The notes beneath the pieces were generated by a model. It did no database searches. It was not told the origin of the DNA and saw only the letters and a list, made by a program, of their open reading frames with translations. A DNA stretch of 64,000 nucleotides from Flavobacterium geliluteum (GTDB lineage: Bacteria > Bacteroidota > Bacteroidia > Flavobacteriales > Flavobacteriaceae): contig NZ_JAGFBV010000015.1 of the NCBI RefSeq assembly GCF_017948595.1, positions 1-64,000 of the forward strand, written 5' to 3'. The position numbers were made by a program, and so were the translations under genes. This document shows, one piece after another, positions 18,401 to 25,837 of this stretch (position 1 is the first letter of the stretch; each line of letters begins with the position of its first letter).

Positions 18401-19154
18401 AAGAATATTGTCCTCCGTGAGATCCGTTACTCAGGATAGGATGATGAATAGCGACAACGACTGTTTTTTCCTGATTTTTGTTTAAAATATTTTCCAGCTG
18501 ATCAAAAAAATCTTCTCGTGTCTTTATGTCACAATTGTCATTTATGGTCGGATGGTTGTCCCAATCTTCCAGAAACCATTCGCTGTCAATAGTAACCAGA
18601 GCGGTGGTGCTATCAATTTTTACATCTTCTATTGGGCAACTTTTTCTGGGCAAAAAAGCTTTTTTATTGTTCAGGTAGTTAGAGACAAATTCGGCTTGAA
18701 GTTCTAAACCTTTAATGCCGCTGTACCAGTCGTGATTGCCCGGAATAAAAATCGTCTTTCCTCTGAAACCTTTGGTAAGTTGCAGCTGATTGGTGAGTTT
18801 TGTCTCTGCAAAAGCCTTCTCTGTTGCGTTATTATTGCTGGGAAACCCTTTCGGATAAATATTATCACCCAGAAATAAAAGAGTGGCATTTTTACCGGAT
18901 TTTTTTAGTCTTTGATGGAGTAATTCTAATGTTTGCTGTGCCTTTTCTTCATCAGCATTTCCGGCATCTCCAACCAGGTATATAGTTTGTGCAATTTTTA
19001 TCGTATCGGTTGCGTTTTCGGTATTGTCGGCTGTAACATTTTTTCCGTATTGTACTTTGTGAGTAGCACAGGAAGCGACAAGCAAAATGAGAGAAACAAA
19101 CGCTAAATAGGTGTTAAGTTTATTATTTAAATGATAATCCAAAAACAATTTCAT
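15420..19154 (-). CDS. Metallophosphoesterase / kinase-like / Omp85-type beta-barrel fusion
   Basis: A 1244-residue outer-membrane protein. A lipobox LLVASC (Cys29) starts it. The calcineurin-like phosphoesterase domain (about 55-380) has all metal motifs: GDAG (D63), GDN (D97), GNHDW (140), HHPI (237) and GHDH (313-316). The central region (about 425-760) has RGMKKS near 480, GDWDRHSDQW (620-629) and RDRDQAF (647-653), which resemble HipA/Fam20-type kinase motifs. The C-terminal 350 residues form a surface-antigen barrel with the Omp85 motif LRGYRNERF and end in phenylalanine. Phosphoesterase activity on a cell-envelope substrate is likely; the substrate is unknown. The gene is divergent from the HD-PycTM gene, 26 bases away. 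Confidence 0.85.
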   Translation of the reverse strand: MKLFLDYHLNNKLNTYLAFVSLILLVASCATHKVQYGKNVTADNTENATDTIKIAQTIYLVGDAGNADEEKAQQTLELLHQRLKKSGKNATLLFLGDNIYPKGFPSNNNATEKAFAETKLTNQLQLTKGFRGKTIFIPGNHDWYSGIKGLELQAEFVSNYLNNKKAFLPRKSCPIEDVKIDSTTALVTIDSEWFLEDWDNHPTINDNCDIKTREDFFDQLENILNKNQEKTVVVAIHHPILSNGSHGGQYSLEKQLFPFEKKIPLPIIGSFINLLRKTSGINPQDLQNKQYTIYAKRIKTLLQGQKNVIVVSGHDHNLQYINSENIKQIISGAGSKSEAARAINPNDFSYGGNGYAMLVLFKSGDAKVSFFGNTNNKEKLLFEHEIIKAKEFNWSPAGSNTFQKTTTTSIYTTDMTKKSLFHKFLFGNHYRKYYSLPISAKTATIDTLMGGLKPIREGGGHQSISLRMSDPKGREYVMRGMKKSATAFLQSVAFKDQYVVNDFEKTYAENFLLDFYTTSHPYAPFVIGSMADQLGLPHTNPVLYYIPKQDGLKEFNSNFGDALYMVEERPADNHLDAKNFGHPSDIISTDDMMKNLHKDEKYEVDEKEYIKARLFDMLIGDWDRHSDQWRWAEHKKGDKIIYRPIPRDRDQAFTKYDGTLLSILMNIPALRHMRTFKNKIDNVKWLNREPYPLDLAFLKTAEEKDWLAQAQFIQDNLSDADIDNAFKNMPKEVQDQTAADIKQKLKNRKKELQKYASEYFGVLSHTVMIAGTDKKDKFVIHHNAKKSLEIQVFRIKKEGNELVYTKNVTDAKTKNLWIYGLDDNDVFEVVGKEKSKIKIRLIGGQNNDTYAIENGRKVIVYDFKSKENTYNLDSKTQTQLTDDYEVNLYNYQKPKYNVVSGLPNIGFNPDDGIKVGINLNYTVNNFKQNPYTQRHVLNGFYYFATGGMEFNYAAHFPGLLGKWIIDVESQYTTPNFAMNYFGYGNETQNNDDEFGMDYNRVRIQKFNIAAAIRHVGRYGSEFSLQPLLQQMRVEETKDRYIDLPNIINPTVFESQLYGGAKVKYGFKNADFASKPTLGIGFMMSATWLVNLENTKQNFPTLESLLSFTHKIDHNGKLVLATAFKGKTVLNNNYEFYHGASLGGDTNLRGYRNERFLGSSYFSQSSDLRFSIGKIQRTIAPLTYGVLGGFDYGRIWIDGDNSKKWHQDFGGGLWLNAINVLTARISYFKAPEEVGRVIFAAAFSF

Positions 19155-19180
19155 AATTTCGTGGTATAAAAATATTCTTT

Positions 19181-20356
19181 ATGAATCTGATAGACCAAGC
19201 CGAAGATTTCGTGAGTAATTTACTCAAAGATAAACTTTCTAATTTATATTCTTACCATAATTTTAATCATACTTTGACTGTAGTAAATGCGGTAAAAGAA
19301 CTTTGTAAAAAAGAAGAGGTCGTAGACGATGAAAAAATAGCACTCTTAGTAGCTGCTTGGTTTCACGATACAGGTTACATTCAAGGATATGAAAATCATG
19401 AGAGTGAGAGTGTAAAAATTGCTGCTGCTTTTTTAAAAGAGCACGGTAAATCGGATGATTTTATCGCGATTGTTTCTAATTTGATTCTTGCTACCGAAAA
19501 AGAATATGTTCCTAAAACGCAATTAGAAAAAATAATTAAAGACGCAGATTATGCTCACATAATGGGTTCTGAATATGGAACGACTTGTGAGTTATTGCGC
19601 TATGAACTAAAAAATATCTGGAATATTTCATTTTCTAATTCTGAATGGGCCGCAGAAAATTTAGAATTTTTATTAAAAAAACATCGATTTTATACGGATT
19701 ATGCGCAACGAAAATGGCAGCCTCTGAAGGAAAAAAACTTAATTGCACTTCAAAAAAAGATAGACAAACAAAAATTAAAAGAGTCGATAGCAATAGAGAA
19801 TGATAATAAAAAGGATAAAGCAGAAAAACCGGATCGCGGGATCGATACTTTATTTCGTGTAACACTTGGAAATCACACGCGATTAAGCGGAATTGCAGAT
19901 AGTAAAGCCAATATTTTATTGTCTGTAAATGCCATTATTATTTCAATTGCACTTTCGACTATTATTCCAAAATTAGATAGTCCTAAAAATGCACATTTGG
20001 TCATTCCTACTTTTATAATGTTGATTTCGAGCGTCACGACGATTATTTTTGCTATTCTTTCTACACGACCAAAAGTAACATCGGGTATTTTTACCCGAAA
20101 AGACGTAGAAGATAAAAAAGTAAATTTGATGTTTTTTGGAAATTTTTACAAAATGCCACTACAGGAATATGATTGGGCCATGAACGAAATGATGAAAGAC
20201 CGTGATTATTTGTATTCGACGATGATTAAAGATTTGTACTACCTCGGACTCGTTTTGCAACGTAAATACAACTTATTGCGTATTGCTTACAATCTTTTTA
20301 TGGTCGGATTGATTGTGACTGTGATCTCGTTTGTAATCGCTTTTAAAAATATTTAA
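19181..20356 (+). CDS. HD-domain phosphohydrolase fused to Pycsar-effector-like membrane domain
   Basis: 391 residues. The N-terminal half (about 1-200) is an HD domain: H26/H30, the HD pair at 62-63 in WFHDTGY, and KDADYAH (121-125), consistent with a metal-dependent nucleotide phosphohydrolase. A charged linker (about 195-220) leads to a PycTM/DUF5706-type domain with the hallmark LSGIADSKANILLSVNA. Membrane segments follow at about 250-270, 285-305 and 370-388. PycTM proteins are effectors of cyclic-pyrimidine anti-phage systems, but no cyclase gene is adjacent, so a role in defence is unproven. The fusion itself is clear. Confidence 0.87.
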   Translation: MNLIDQAEDFVSNLLKDKLSNLYSYHNFNHTLTVVNAVKELCKKEEVVDDEKIALLVAAWFHDTGYIQGYENHESESVKIAAAFLKEHGKSDDFIAIVSNLILATEKEYVPKTQLEKIIKDADYAHIMGSEYGTTCELLRYELKNIWNISFSNSEWAAENLEFLLKKHRFYTDYAQRKWQPLKEKNLIALQKKIDKQKLKESIAIENDNKKDKAEKPDRGIDTLFRVTLGNHTRLSGIADSKANILLSVNAIIISIALSTIIPKLDSPKNAHLVIPTFIMLISSVTTIIFAILSTRPKVTSGIFTRKDVEDKKVNLMFFGNFYKMPLQEYDWAMNEMMKDRDYLYSTMIKDLYYLGLVLQRKYNLLRIAYNLFMVGLIVTVISFVIAFKNI

Positions 20357-20357
20357 A

Positions 20358-20384
20358 AAGCTCAATTAAAAATTAATTGAGCTC
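20358..20384. terminator. Hairpin between convergent genes
   Basis: AGCTCAATT and AATTGAGCT pair around a short A-rich loop. The hairpin overlaps the last codons of the GAF protein gene and lies 2 bases after the HD-PycTM stop. Confidence 0.55.
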
Positions 20385-22739
20385 GTCTAGTAAGTCTTGA
20401 TAGGTTATTTTTTTGGCAGTGCTCGGCGTGTTGTTAATTACTTTTACACGAATGGCTCTTAATCCTGAAACACCTTGCAAATCTTCCACTTCAAATTGTT
20501 CGATGGCAGGTTCGAGAATTTTTTTGTGCTGCAAATATTTGATGTATTTTAAATATTCTGCTTCTTCGCTGTTCTGAGAATATACAATTGTGATTTTTTC
20601 TTTCTCAGTAATACGTTCTTTTGAGCCTTTAATATTGGCTTTGTCGATACGTTTTTTTACGACTTCGTATCTGGCATTGTAAGTTCCATCAACGTCAAAA
20701 CGCTTTTCATCCATTCTAAAACGAATAGAAAGAGGCTGACTAAAGACCAAAATTAGCGAAGTCACATCCAGTTCATACGGCAAAGAGGCTTTAAGTTGGT
20801 GGTGCTCCAGCTCCATTTCGCATAATGTTTGTAATTGCCACAAGCGTAAATTGTGCAAATACATGATGTCAAAAGGTTTTGTTGGCGCAATCGAAGACCC
20901 AATATATAAATTATGCTCAACACCATCCGTTTTAAAACGTTCGTAATAATGCGGATAAATTTGCTGCGCATCGAGTTGTTTTTTGTCCAGAACAGTTGCC
21001 AGCTTTTTATTAATAATAGACATCGCATTATCAAATTTCTTTCTTTCCTGATAAAAAAGACCTGTTTTTTCGTCTAAACTTTTAAAATACAATTGCTCTA
21101 ATTCTTCGTTTTGAGCATTGTCTTTGGTATTTTTTAAAATAGGATGAATTTCATCTTCGATATAATGCTGAATATGCTGCTCTGTATCTGCTTTAAGCGG
21201 ATGATCTAATTCATCTCGAAGCGATTCAAGTTCAAATTTGCGTTGTTCCAAAAGTACTAAATTGCTGTTAGGTTTTTGATTTTCAAAAATTTCTAAAAGC
21301 ATCGTCAATTGGTTTTTTAAATCTTTTTTTACCGTTTCATTACGATGTTCAGACGAACCTTTTATATCAATCTGGCCGTATAAAGGAAATACATTTTTAA
21401 ATACAATTTCTTTAAAAATATAATCTTTGGTAGGATGGGTATTTTGAAAATAATTTTGTGATTCTTTCTTAAACTTCCAATAAACACTCGGGTGGATCGT
21501 TGTATATTCACGCTGAATAATAGCCTCGATCTGATGTTGCATATCAGTGTTGTAACGATCAATAGTATCCGTTAGATAAGGCAAAACCAGTTCGAGTTTG
21601 GTAGCATTTACACTGTTTAAATCTCTGGAATTTTCAGAAACTAATTCTACAATTCCTAACAAATTTCCCTCTTTTATGATAGGTGCAAAAACACAGCTTT
21701 GAATATTTTGCTGCAATAAATGTTCACCTAGTTTCTTGTTTTCTGATTTTTGTATGAATTTTTTAACATTCGAAATTACAAATGGTTCTTTGTTTGTGAG
21801 CAAATTTTCAAAAGAACATCCAAAAAAAGCATTGCTGCAATCTATTTCCTGATCTGCAGAAAGTAAAAAACTCTGAATTTGATTGTCAAATTTAATGGGT
21901 CTTATAAATTTATCTTCCTCCGAATTGTAAATAATGAAACCTACTTTTAATGCTGGAATTTTAAAAATAGATCTAAAAATATTGGCGATCACATCATTAG
22001 AAGCAACGGTTTTGGAATCGGGTTTTAGCAAATTACTTTTTAAATTCGAAATCGCACTTTCTGTAGTGGCATCAAATAAAGTTACAATTCCAAAGCCTTT
22101 GAGGATCCAGCTTCCTACCGGAAATTTAGATTTCCATAAATCGATGTCGGTATAATTGTCTATCAGTAAATCAAGGTCGTCCTGAGTAAGATTAATAGCG
22201 TTTTCAGAAGGAATAATTTCAATAAAATCGGCATTATATAAAATCCTGTAATGTTTTATAACGCCATTTTCATCCGGAATATCATAAAAAAAAGGTTTAT
22301 TAAAATCGATCTTTTGATTGTAATAACTTGCCAGAATCAAACAGCAATTGTTGATATAAAATTGGTGATCGTCAAAATCACGAATTTCCATGTCAAACTC
22401 GGTACCCGCATTATTGAGTATTTTTTTGAAGCGTTCGCTAAAATTGAATGTTAAATTCTGAAAAGGAATCGTAACGGCTTTTATTTCGTTGTTTGTCAAT
22501 GCTGTCGGAAATAAGTCTGACAGTAAATGTTTTATGAGTGTTTCATTTTTTTGAATGAAATCGTAGTCCTCTATTCCAGTTCTAAATTCTGGTAATGGGG
22601 CTATCTGTTGCAGCACAGCCTTCGCGTAGTTGGAACGATAGTCTACATCGGATAAAGCAATTTCTTCAAAAGATTCAATTAATTTATGAAAAGAAATAAT
22701 TGTTTTGAAGGGACTTTCGTTGTACAAATGAGTATTCAT
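20373..22739 (-). CDS. Large GAF-domain protein of unknown function
   Basis: 788 residues, no signal peptide or membrane segment. A GAF domain spans about 240-400, ending with the characteristic strand pair SCVFAPI and GNLLGIVELVS. The N-terminal 230 and C-terminal 380 residues are mostly helical and charged, and I recognise no further domain. There is no kinase, cyclase or HTH part in the protein, so it is a sensor or scaffold whose output is unknown. It is separated by a terminator from the nucleoid-associated protein gene upstream and is probably transcribed alone. Confidence 0.75.
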   Translation of the reverse strand: MNTHLYNESPFKTIISFHKLIESFEEIALSDVDYRSNYAKAVLQQIAPLPEFRTGIEDYDFIQKNETLIKHLLSDLFPTALTNNEIKAVTIPFQNLTFNFSERFKKILNNAGTEFDMEIRDFDDHQFYINNCCLILASYYNQKIDFNKPFFYDIPDENGVIKHYRILYNADFIEIIPSENAINLTQDDLDLLIDNYTDIDLWKSKFPVGSWILKGFGIVTLFDATTESAISNLKSNLLKPDSKTVASNDVIANIFRSIFKIPALKVGFIIYNSEEDKFIRPIKFDNQIQSFLLSADQEIDCSNAFFGCSFENLLTNKEPFVISNVKKFIQKSENKKLGEHLLQQNIQSCVFAPIIKEGNLLGIVELVSENSRDLNSVNATKLELVLPYLTDTIDRYNTDMQHQIEAIIQREYTTIHPSVYWKFKKESQNYFQNTHPTKDYIFKEIVFKNVFPLYGQIDIKGSSEHRNETVKKDLKNQLTMLLEIFENQKPNSNLVLLEQRKFELESLRDELDHPLKADTEQHIQHYIEDEIHPILKNTKDNAQNEELEQLYFKSLDEKTGLFYQERKKFDNAMSIINKKLATVLDKKQLDAQQIYPHYYERFKTDGVEHNLYIGSSIAPTKPFDIMYLHNLRLWQLQTLCEMELEHHQLKASLPYELDVTSLILVFSQPLSIRFRMDEKRFDVDGTYNARYEVVKKRIDKANIKGSKERITEKEKITIVYSQNSEEAEYLKYIKYLQHKKILEPAIEQFEVEDLQGVSGLRAIRVKVINNTPSTAKKITYQDLLDELN

Positions 22740-22841
22740 CTGAATTTTATTTAGAATACAAAATTAAGCATAAATTAAGAATTGATCATTATTTTACTAT
22801 TTCTTTCGCTTATGCAATGATAAATTTTTATGTTGACCAAT

Positions 22842-22877
22842 AAAAAAACGGCAATTACGAAGGTAGTTGCCGTTTTT
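22842..22877. terminator. Bidirectional terminator
   Basis: ACGGCAATTAC pairs with GTAGTTGCCGT (one mismatch) around GAAG, flanked by A7 and T6. It ends the nucleoid-associated protein gene. Confidence 0.85.
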
Positions 22878-22914
22878 TGTTTGTAATAAGTAAGTAGTAG
22901 AAAATGAATGACTC

Positions 22915-23973
22915 TTAGCTTTTTTCTTCTTTATTGAAATAAACTAAGTAGTAATACATTTGTTTTTCTTCATCCCAGCCTTTTTCGACAAATTTTTCTG
23001 CACTTTCGGGATTGATAAAATCCATTTTAATCTGAATGTGAGTATCCAGATTTATTACGTTTTTAATCGATTTTCTAGCGTCAGAAACTGCTGCATTTGC
23101 AATTGGGAATGAGGTGATGTCTTCGATGCTGTATTTTTCTCCTTTATCTACCTTATAGTTTTTAAATTCTGGGATAAGATCAGGATTGTCCAGTACTTCG
23201 TTTAAGAAATTTTGCTCTTCAAACTGGTCATTTTTTGCAAAATAATTCACAGAGCGATTCATAAACATGACTTCTTCTTTTTTGTCTTCTGCAGGCAGAA
23301 CTACATCTTTTGCAAAATTCTGGCAGAATTTTAAATATTTTTTGGTAATAAAATTTTCATCTTCAAAAGCATCAACAGACAAAAAGTGCTCTAACCAATA
23401 ACGCGCATCATAACGGTTGCTGTCAACAGTCAGGATTTTATAACCTTCTTCTTTTTTGTAGTTAAAAATCAAACATCCTTTGTCTAATTTGCTCAGGTTG
23501 ATACCTTGCTGCAAAATCATTTCAAGGTTACTGTTCTTTTCTTCAAATTGTAAAAAGTCAGATTGTAATTCGCTTTTAAAAATTCCAATAGCATCCACCA
23601 CATTATTATCGATGCTTAAATTGGTTAGATACGTTACATAAACCTCTCCGTTTTTAATGTGCGGATGGTTGGATTGCTCATATAAATGTGTGGTAATATT
23701 TTTAGAAACCTCAAGTAATTTGCTCGGATTGTCAAAGATTTCAGTTGCATATTTAAACATGTCATTGTAATCCAAATCGACTTCGTGTGCAAACTGAAAA
23801 TAATTTTCTTCTTTCTCTCTAAAAGGCTTAAAAAAATACTCTTTTATTAGCGGAACAATTTCATCATTTAAGTTGAAAGTTTGTTCTGATAAAAAAATAG
23901 CTTCGTTTCTGCTTTTGTTTCCTACGCGGTGTATCGCAAGCGTCTCGATGTGGGTGTTGAAAAGGTTTATCAT
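22915..23973 (-). CDS. Nucleoid-associated protein (NdpA/YejK-like)
   Basis: 352 residues matching the bacterial 37-kDa nucleoid-associated family (PF04245): the start INLFNTHIETLAIHRVGNK, the central GCLIFNYKKE and a C-terminal NVINLDTHIQIKMD. The family binds DNA in other bacteria, but its exact role is poorly understood. The region directly before the ATG is an AGAACCTTAG-type repeat (23981-24014) ending 7 bases from the start codon. The four-helix-bundle gene lies just beyond it on the same strand. Confidence 0.85.
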   Translation of the reverse strand: MINLFNTHIETLAIHRVGNKSRNEAIFLSEQTFNLNDEIVPLIKEYFFKPFREKEENYFQFAHEVDLDYNDMFKYATEIFDNPSKLLEVSKNITTHLYEQSNHPHIKNGEVYVTYLTNLSIDNNVVDAIGIFKSELQSDFLQFEEKNSNLEMILQQGINLSKLDKGCLIFNYKKEEGYKILTVDSNRYDARYWLEHFLSVDAFEDENFITKKYLKFCQNFAKDVVLPAEDKKEEVMFMNRSVNYFAKNDQFEEQNFLNEVLDNPDLIPEFKNYKVDKGEKYSIEDITSFPIANAAVSDARKSIKNVINLDTHIQIKMDFINPESAEKFVEKGWDEEKQMYYYLVYFNKEEKS

Positions 23974-23980
23974 TTTTTAA

Positions 23981-24014
23981 AGTTGCTGAGGTTCTGAGTT
24001 ACTAAGGTTCTGAG
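23981..24014 (-). repeat. AGAACCTTAG-type 5'-leader repeat (nucleoid-protein gene)
   Basis: On the coding strand it reads CTCAGAACCTTAGTAACTC, then AGAACCTCAGCAACT, ending 7 bases before the ATG. Sister copies sit in the same place before ctaA, trpD, trpG and the yeeE-like gene. Confidence 0.75.
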
Positions 24015-24017
24015 TTT

Positions 24018-24377
24018 TTAGTTTCTGTTTTTTAATTTATTAATAAAAGACACTAACATTCTTTCTACTTCGCGACTATCCTCATATAAATTGTTAAATT
24101 CTTCTTCGTTAAGGTAGGTTATATTTTTAGCAATTTCTAATTGAGTTTGCATTTCAAATAATGAACCAATTGAAATATTTAAAAAGCGTAAAAAATCTTT
24201 ATCACTTTGTCGTCCATAGCCTTCAGCGATGTTGCTTGGAATTGAAATGGAACTTCGTCTAATTTGTGAAGTTAGTCCAAAGATTTCTTCTTTTGGAAAA
24301 TTATTGGTAGAATAATAAATTTTTGTAATCAAGCTCATCGATTTTTGCCAGATAAGTAAATTTCTAAAATTGCTCAT
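24018..24377 (-). CDS. Four-helix-bundle protein (S23/IVS family)
   Basis: 119 residues, all helical. It matches the four-helix-bundle family first found in intervening sequences of 23S rRNA genes: LLIWQKSMSL near the start, then SQIRRSSISIPSNIAEGYGR (37-56), FLRFLNISIGSLFE and a C-terminal helix. Here it is intergenic rather than inside an rRNA gene, which is common in Bacteroidota. Inverted copies of one repeat family flank it (23981-24014 and 24441-24468), hinting that the gene and repeats moved together. Relatives include the Avd accessory protein of diversity-generating retroelements, but no reverse transcriptase is present here. Function is unknown. Confidence 0.88.
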   Translation of the reverse strand: MSNFRNLLIWQKSMSLITKIYYSTNNFPKEEIFGLTSQIRRSSISIPSNIAEGYGRQSDKDFLRFLNISIGSLFEMQTQLEIAKNITYLNEEEFNNLYEDSREVERMLVSFINKLKNRN

Positions 24378-24440
24378 TTTCTTATATTTAATTTTAAAAA
24401 TTAAATATAAGAAAAAACCTTCAAAATATAAAACTTATAA

Positions 24441-24468
24441 ACTTAGTTTCTTAGCAACTCAGAGCCTC
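24441..24468 (+). repeat. AGAACCTTAG-type repeat, inverted relative to the copy at 23981
   Basis: Reads ACTTAGTTTCTTAGC then AACTCAGAGCCTC on the plus strand. It sits 63 bases upstream of the four-helix-bundle start and just downstream of the pRiA4b-like gene stop. Confidence 0.6.
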
Positions 24469-24475
24469 AAAAAAA

Positions 24476-25015
24476 CTAATTCCAATTCTCCTCAAACCCA
24501 AAATCTTCAAAGCTGTCGTCGCCTTCAAACATGTCTAGATCGTCTTCGTCAAGGTCATCTTCAAATTCGCCGTAGATATCGTCGTGCATATCGGCTTCAA
24601 AGTTTTTTTCGATCGCTTCGTCAGGCATTTCTCCATGAGAGAATAAAGTTTCTGGATAAGGAGCTCCCGCAATTTGATCTTCTATAGCAGCCAATTCAAC
24701 CAAAAAGGTCCACATATTGATAAAATCATATACATAGATAATTTTGGTATTTTGTTCGTCTAAGATGTCTGATAGTTTATAATCGCTCATGGTTTTTTGT
24801 TCTCCGGGTATGTCACCAGTATCAAAAAGTGCTATTTCATCTTCCTGATTCCAAGTTTCATCACAGGTATAAAACGAAGCTACTTCCATCCCGTCAAAAC
24901 CAAAAGCATTGAAGATTGCGTTGTGTAAATCTTCAAGAGTATCATCTTCAAGAATTGCAATGTCTCTAAAAATATCTTCTTCGGCGTCTAGAATTACTCT
25001 AAATTTATAAACCAT
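24476..25015 (-). CDS. pRiA4b ORF-3-like (PRiA4_ORF3 domain) protein
   Basis: 179 residues. The N-terminal 130 residues match the plasmid pRiA4b ORF-3 family: VYKFRVILD, IFRDIAILEDDTLEDLHNAI and a central YVYDF. The last 40 residues are very acidic, mostly Asp and Glu with several Phe. The family is found on mobile elements and in chromosomes, with unknown biochemical role. Here there is no transposon around it except short repeats. A 27-bp repeat lies 93 bases upstream of the ATG. Confidence 0.82.
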   Translation of the reverse strand: MVYKFRVILDAEEDIFRDIAILEDDTLEDLHNAIFNAFGFDGMEVASFYTCDETWNQEDEIALFDTGDIPGEQKTMSDYKLSDILDEQNTKIIYVYDFINMWTFLVELAAIEDQIAGAPYPETLFSHGEMPDEAIEKNFEADMHDDIYGEFEDDLDEDDLDMFEGDDSFEDFGFEENWN

Positions 25016-25107
25016 AATCTTTGTTTTTATTGAAAGGTCAAAGGTAAAATATAAAAAACGAATTATGAATTAGGATTTAAGATTTGTTGAAAAGATTTTA
25101 TTAAGCT

Positions 25108-25134
25108 CCTACAAGGGTTTAAAAATCTTGCAGG
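25108..25134. repeat. 27-bp CCTACAAGG repeat, copy A
   Basis: Starts CCTACAAGG and ends CTTGCAGG, forming an imperfect palindrome. It matches the inverted copy at 44421-44447 in 23 of 27 positions by eye. Confidence 0.65.
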
Positions 25135-25147
25135 AACAAGCGACACA

Positions 25148-25750
25148 TTATGATTTGCTTCTCAATCTCTTTCTAATCTTATGATACTGTTTTCGGTACA
25201 GACCATGACTTGGATAAGTTCTGCTCGAAGTCATATTGTTAAAAATCAAAGCGGTAATTAGCAAGATAAGTACACCCACCAAAACTGGAGAAAGCACGTA
25301 CATATATCCCAAAGCTTTTATTTTTTCTGAGCCAATAATAGCGATCAGTGCTGTAGCACCTCCGGGAGGATGGAGTGTTTTGGTAATCTGCATGAAGATA
25401 ATAGCCAACGAAACCGCTAGCGGAGCGGCAATCCAGATGATATCGGGAGCCAATTTCTGAACCGTAACTCCTATAAAAGCAGACACAAGATGACCGCCAA
25501 CTAAGTTTCTGGGCTGCGAAAACGGACTCTGGATTATTCCGTATACCAGAACACTTGAGGCTCCAAAAGAACCAATCAGATAAACCGCATCATGTCCCGA
25601 AAATTGTATAGATTGAATGTAAGCCAAAACTCCAATTCCGACAAACGATCCTATAAAAGACCAAAAATGCTCTTTGTAATCAACTAAAGTTTCTTTGTAA
25701 AGAATGTAACGGGTTTTGCGATATCCTCTCTTTATTTTTTGAATTGGCAT
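25148..25750 (-). CDS. HPP family membrane protein
   Basis: 200 residues with four or five membrane segments and the family hallmark TLHPPGGATALIAIIG near 125-140, plus FGASSVLVYG and SQPRNLVGGHL. HPP proteins are integral membrane proteins; some plant and cyanobacterial members take part in nitrite transport, but most bacterial ones have no known substrate. It is downstream of the ClC gene by 87 bases on the same strand and may share its transcript. Both ends of the protein are strongly basic and probably cytoplasmic. Confidence 0.88.
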   Translation of the reverse strand: MPIQKIKRGYRKTRYILYKETLVDYKEHFWSFIGSFVGIGVLAYIQSIQFSGHDAVYLIGSFGASSVLVYGIIQSPFSQPRNLVGGHLVSAFIGVTVQKLAPDIIWIAAPLAVSLAIIFMQITKTLHPPGGATALIAIIGSEKIKALGYMYVLSPVLVGVLILLITALIFNNMTSSRTYPSHGLYRKQYHKIRKRLRSKS

Positions 25751-25837
25751 AAATTCTAACTATTTGTTTTGGTGTTTTTGTTACAGATTTAAAGGATTGA
25801 AAATTTGTATGAATCTCTGAAATCTGTGGCAAGAATA

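Noticed and set aside
23981..24468. Repeats around the four-helix-bundle gene as a CRISPR or diversity-generating retroelement
   Set aside because: Only two imperfect inverted units, no spacers, no reverse transcriptase and no template repeat nearby.
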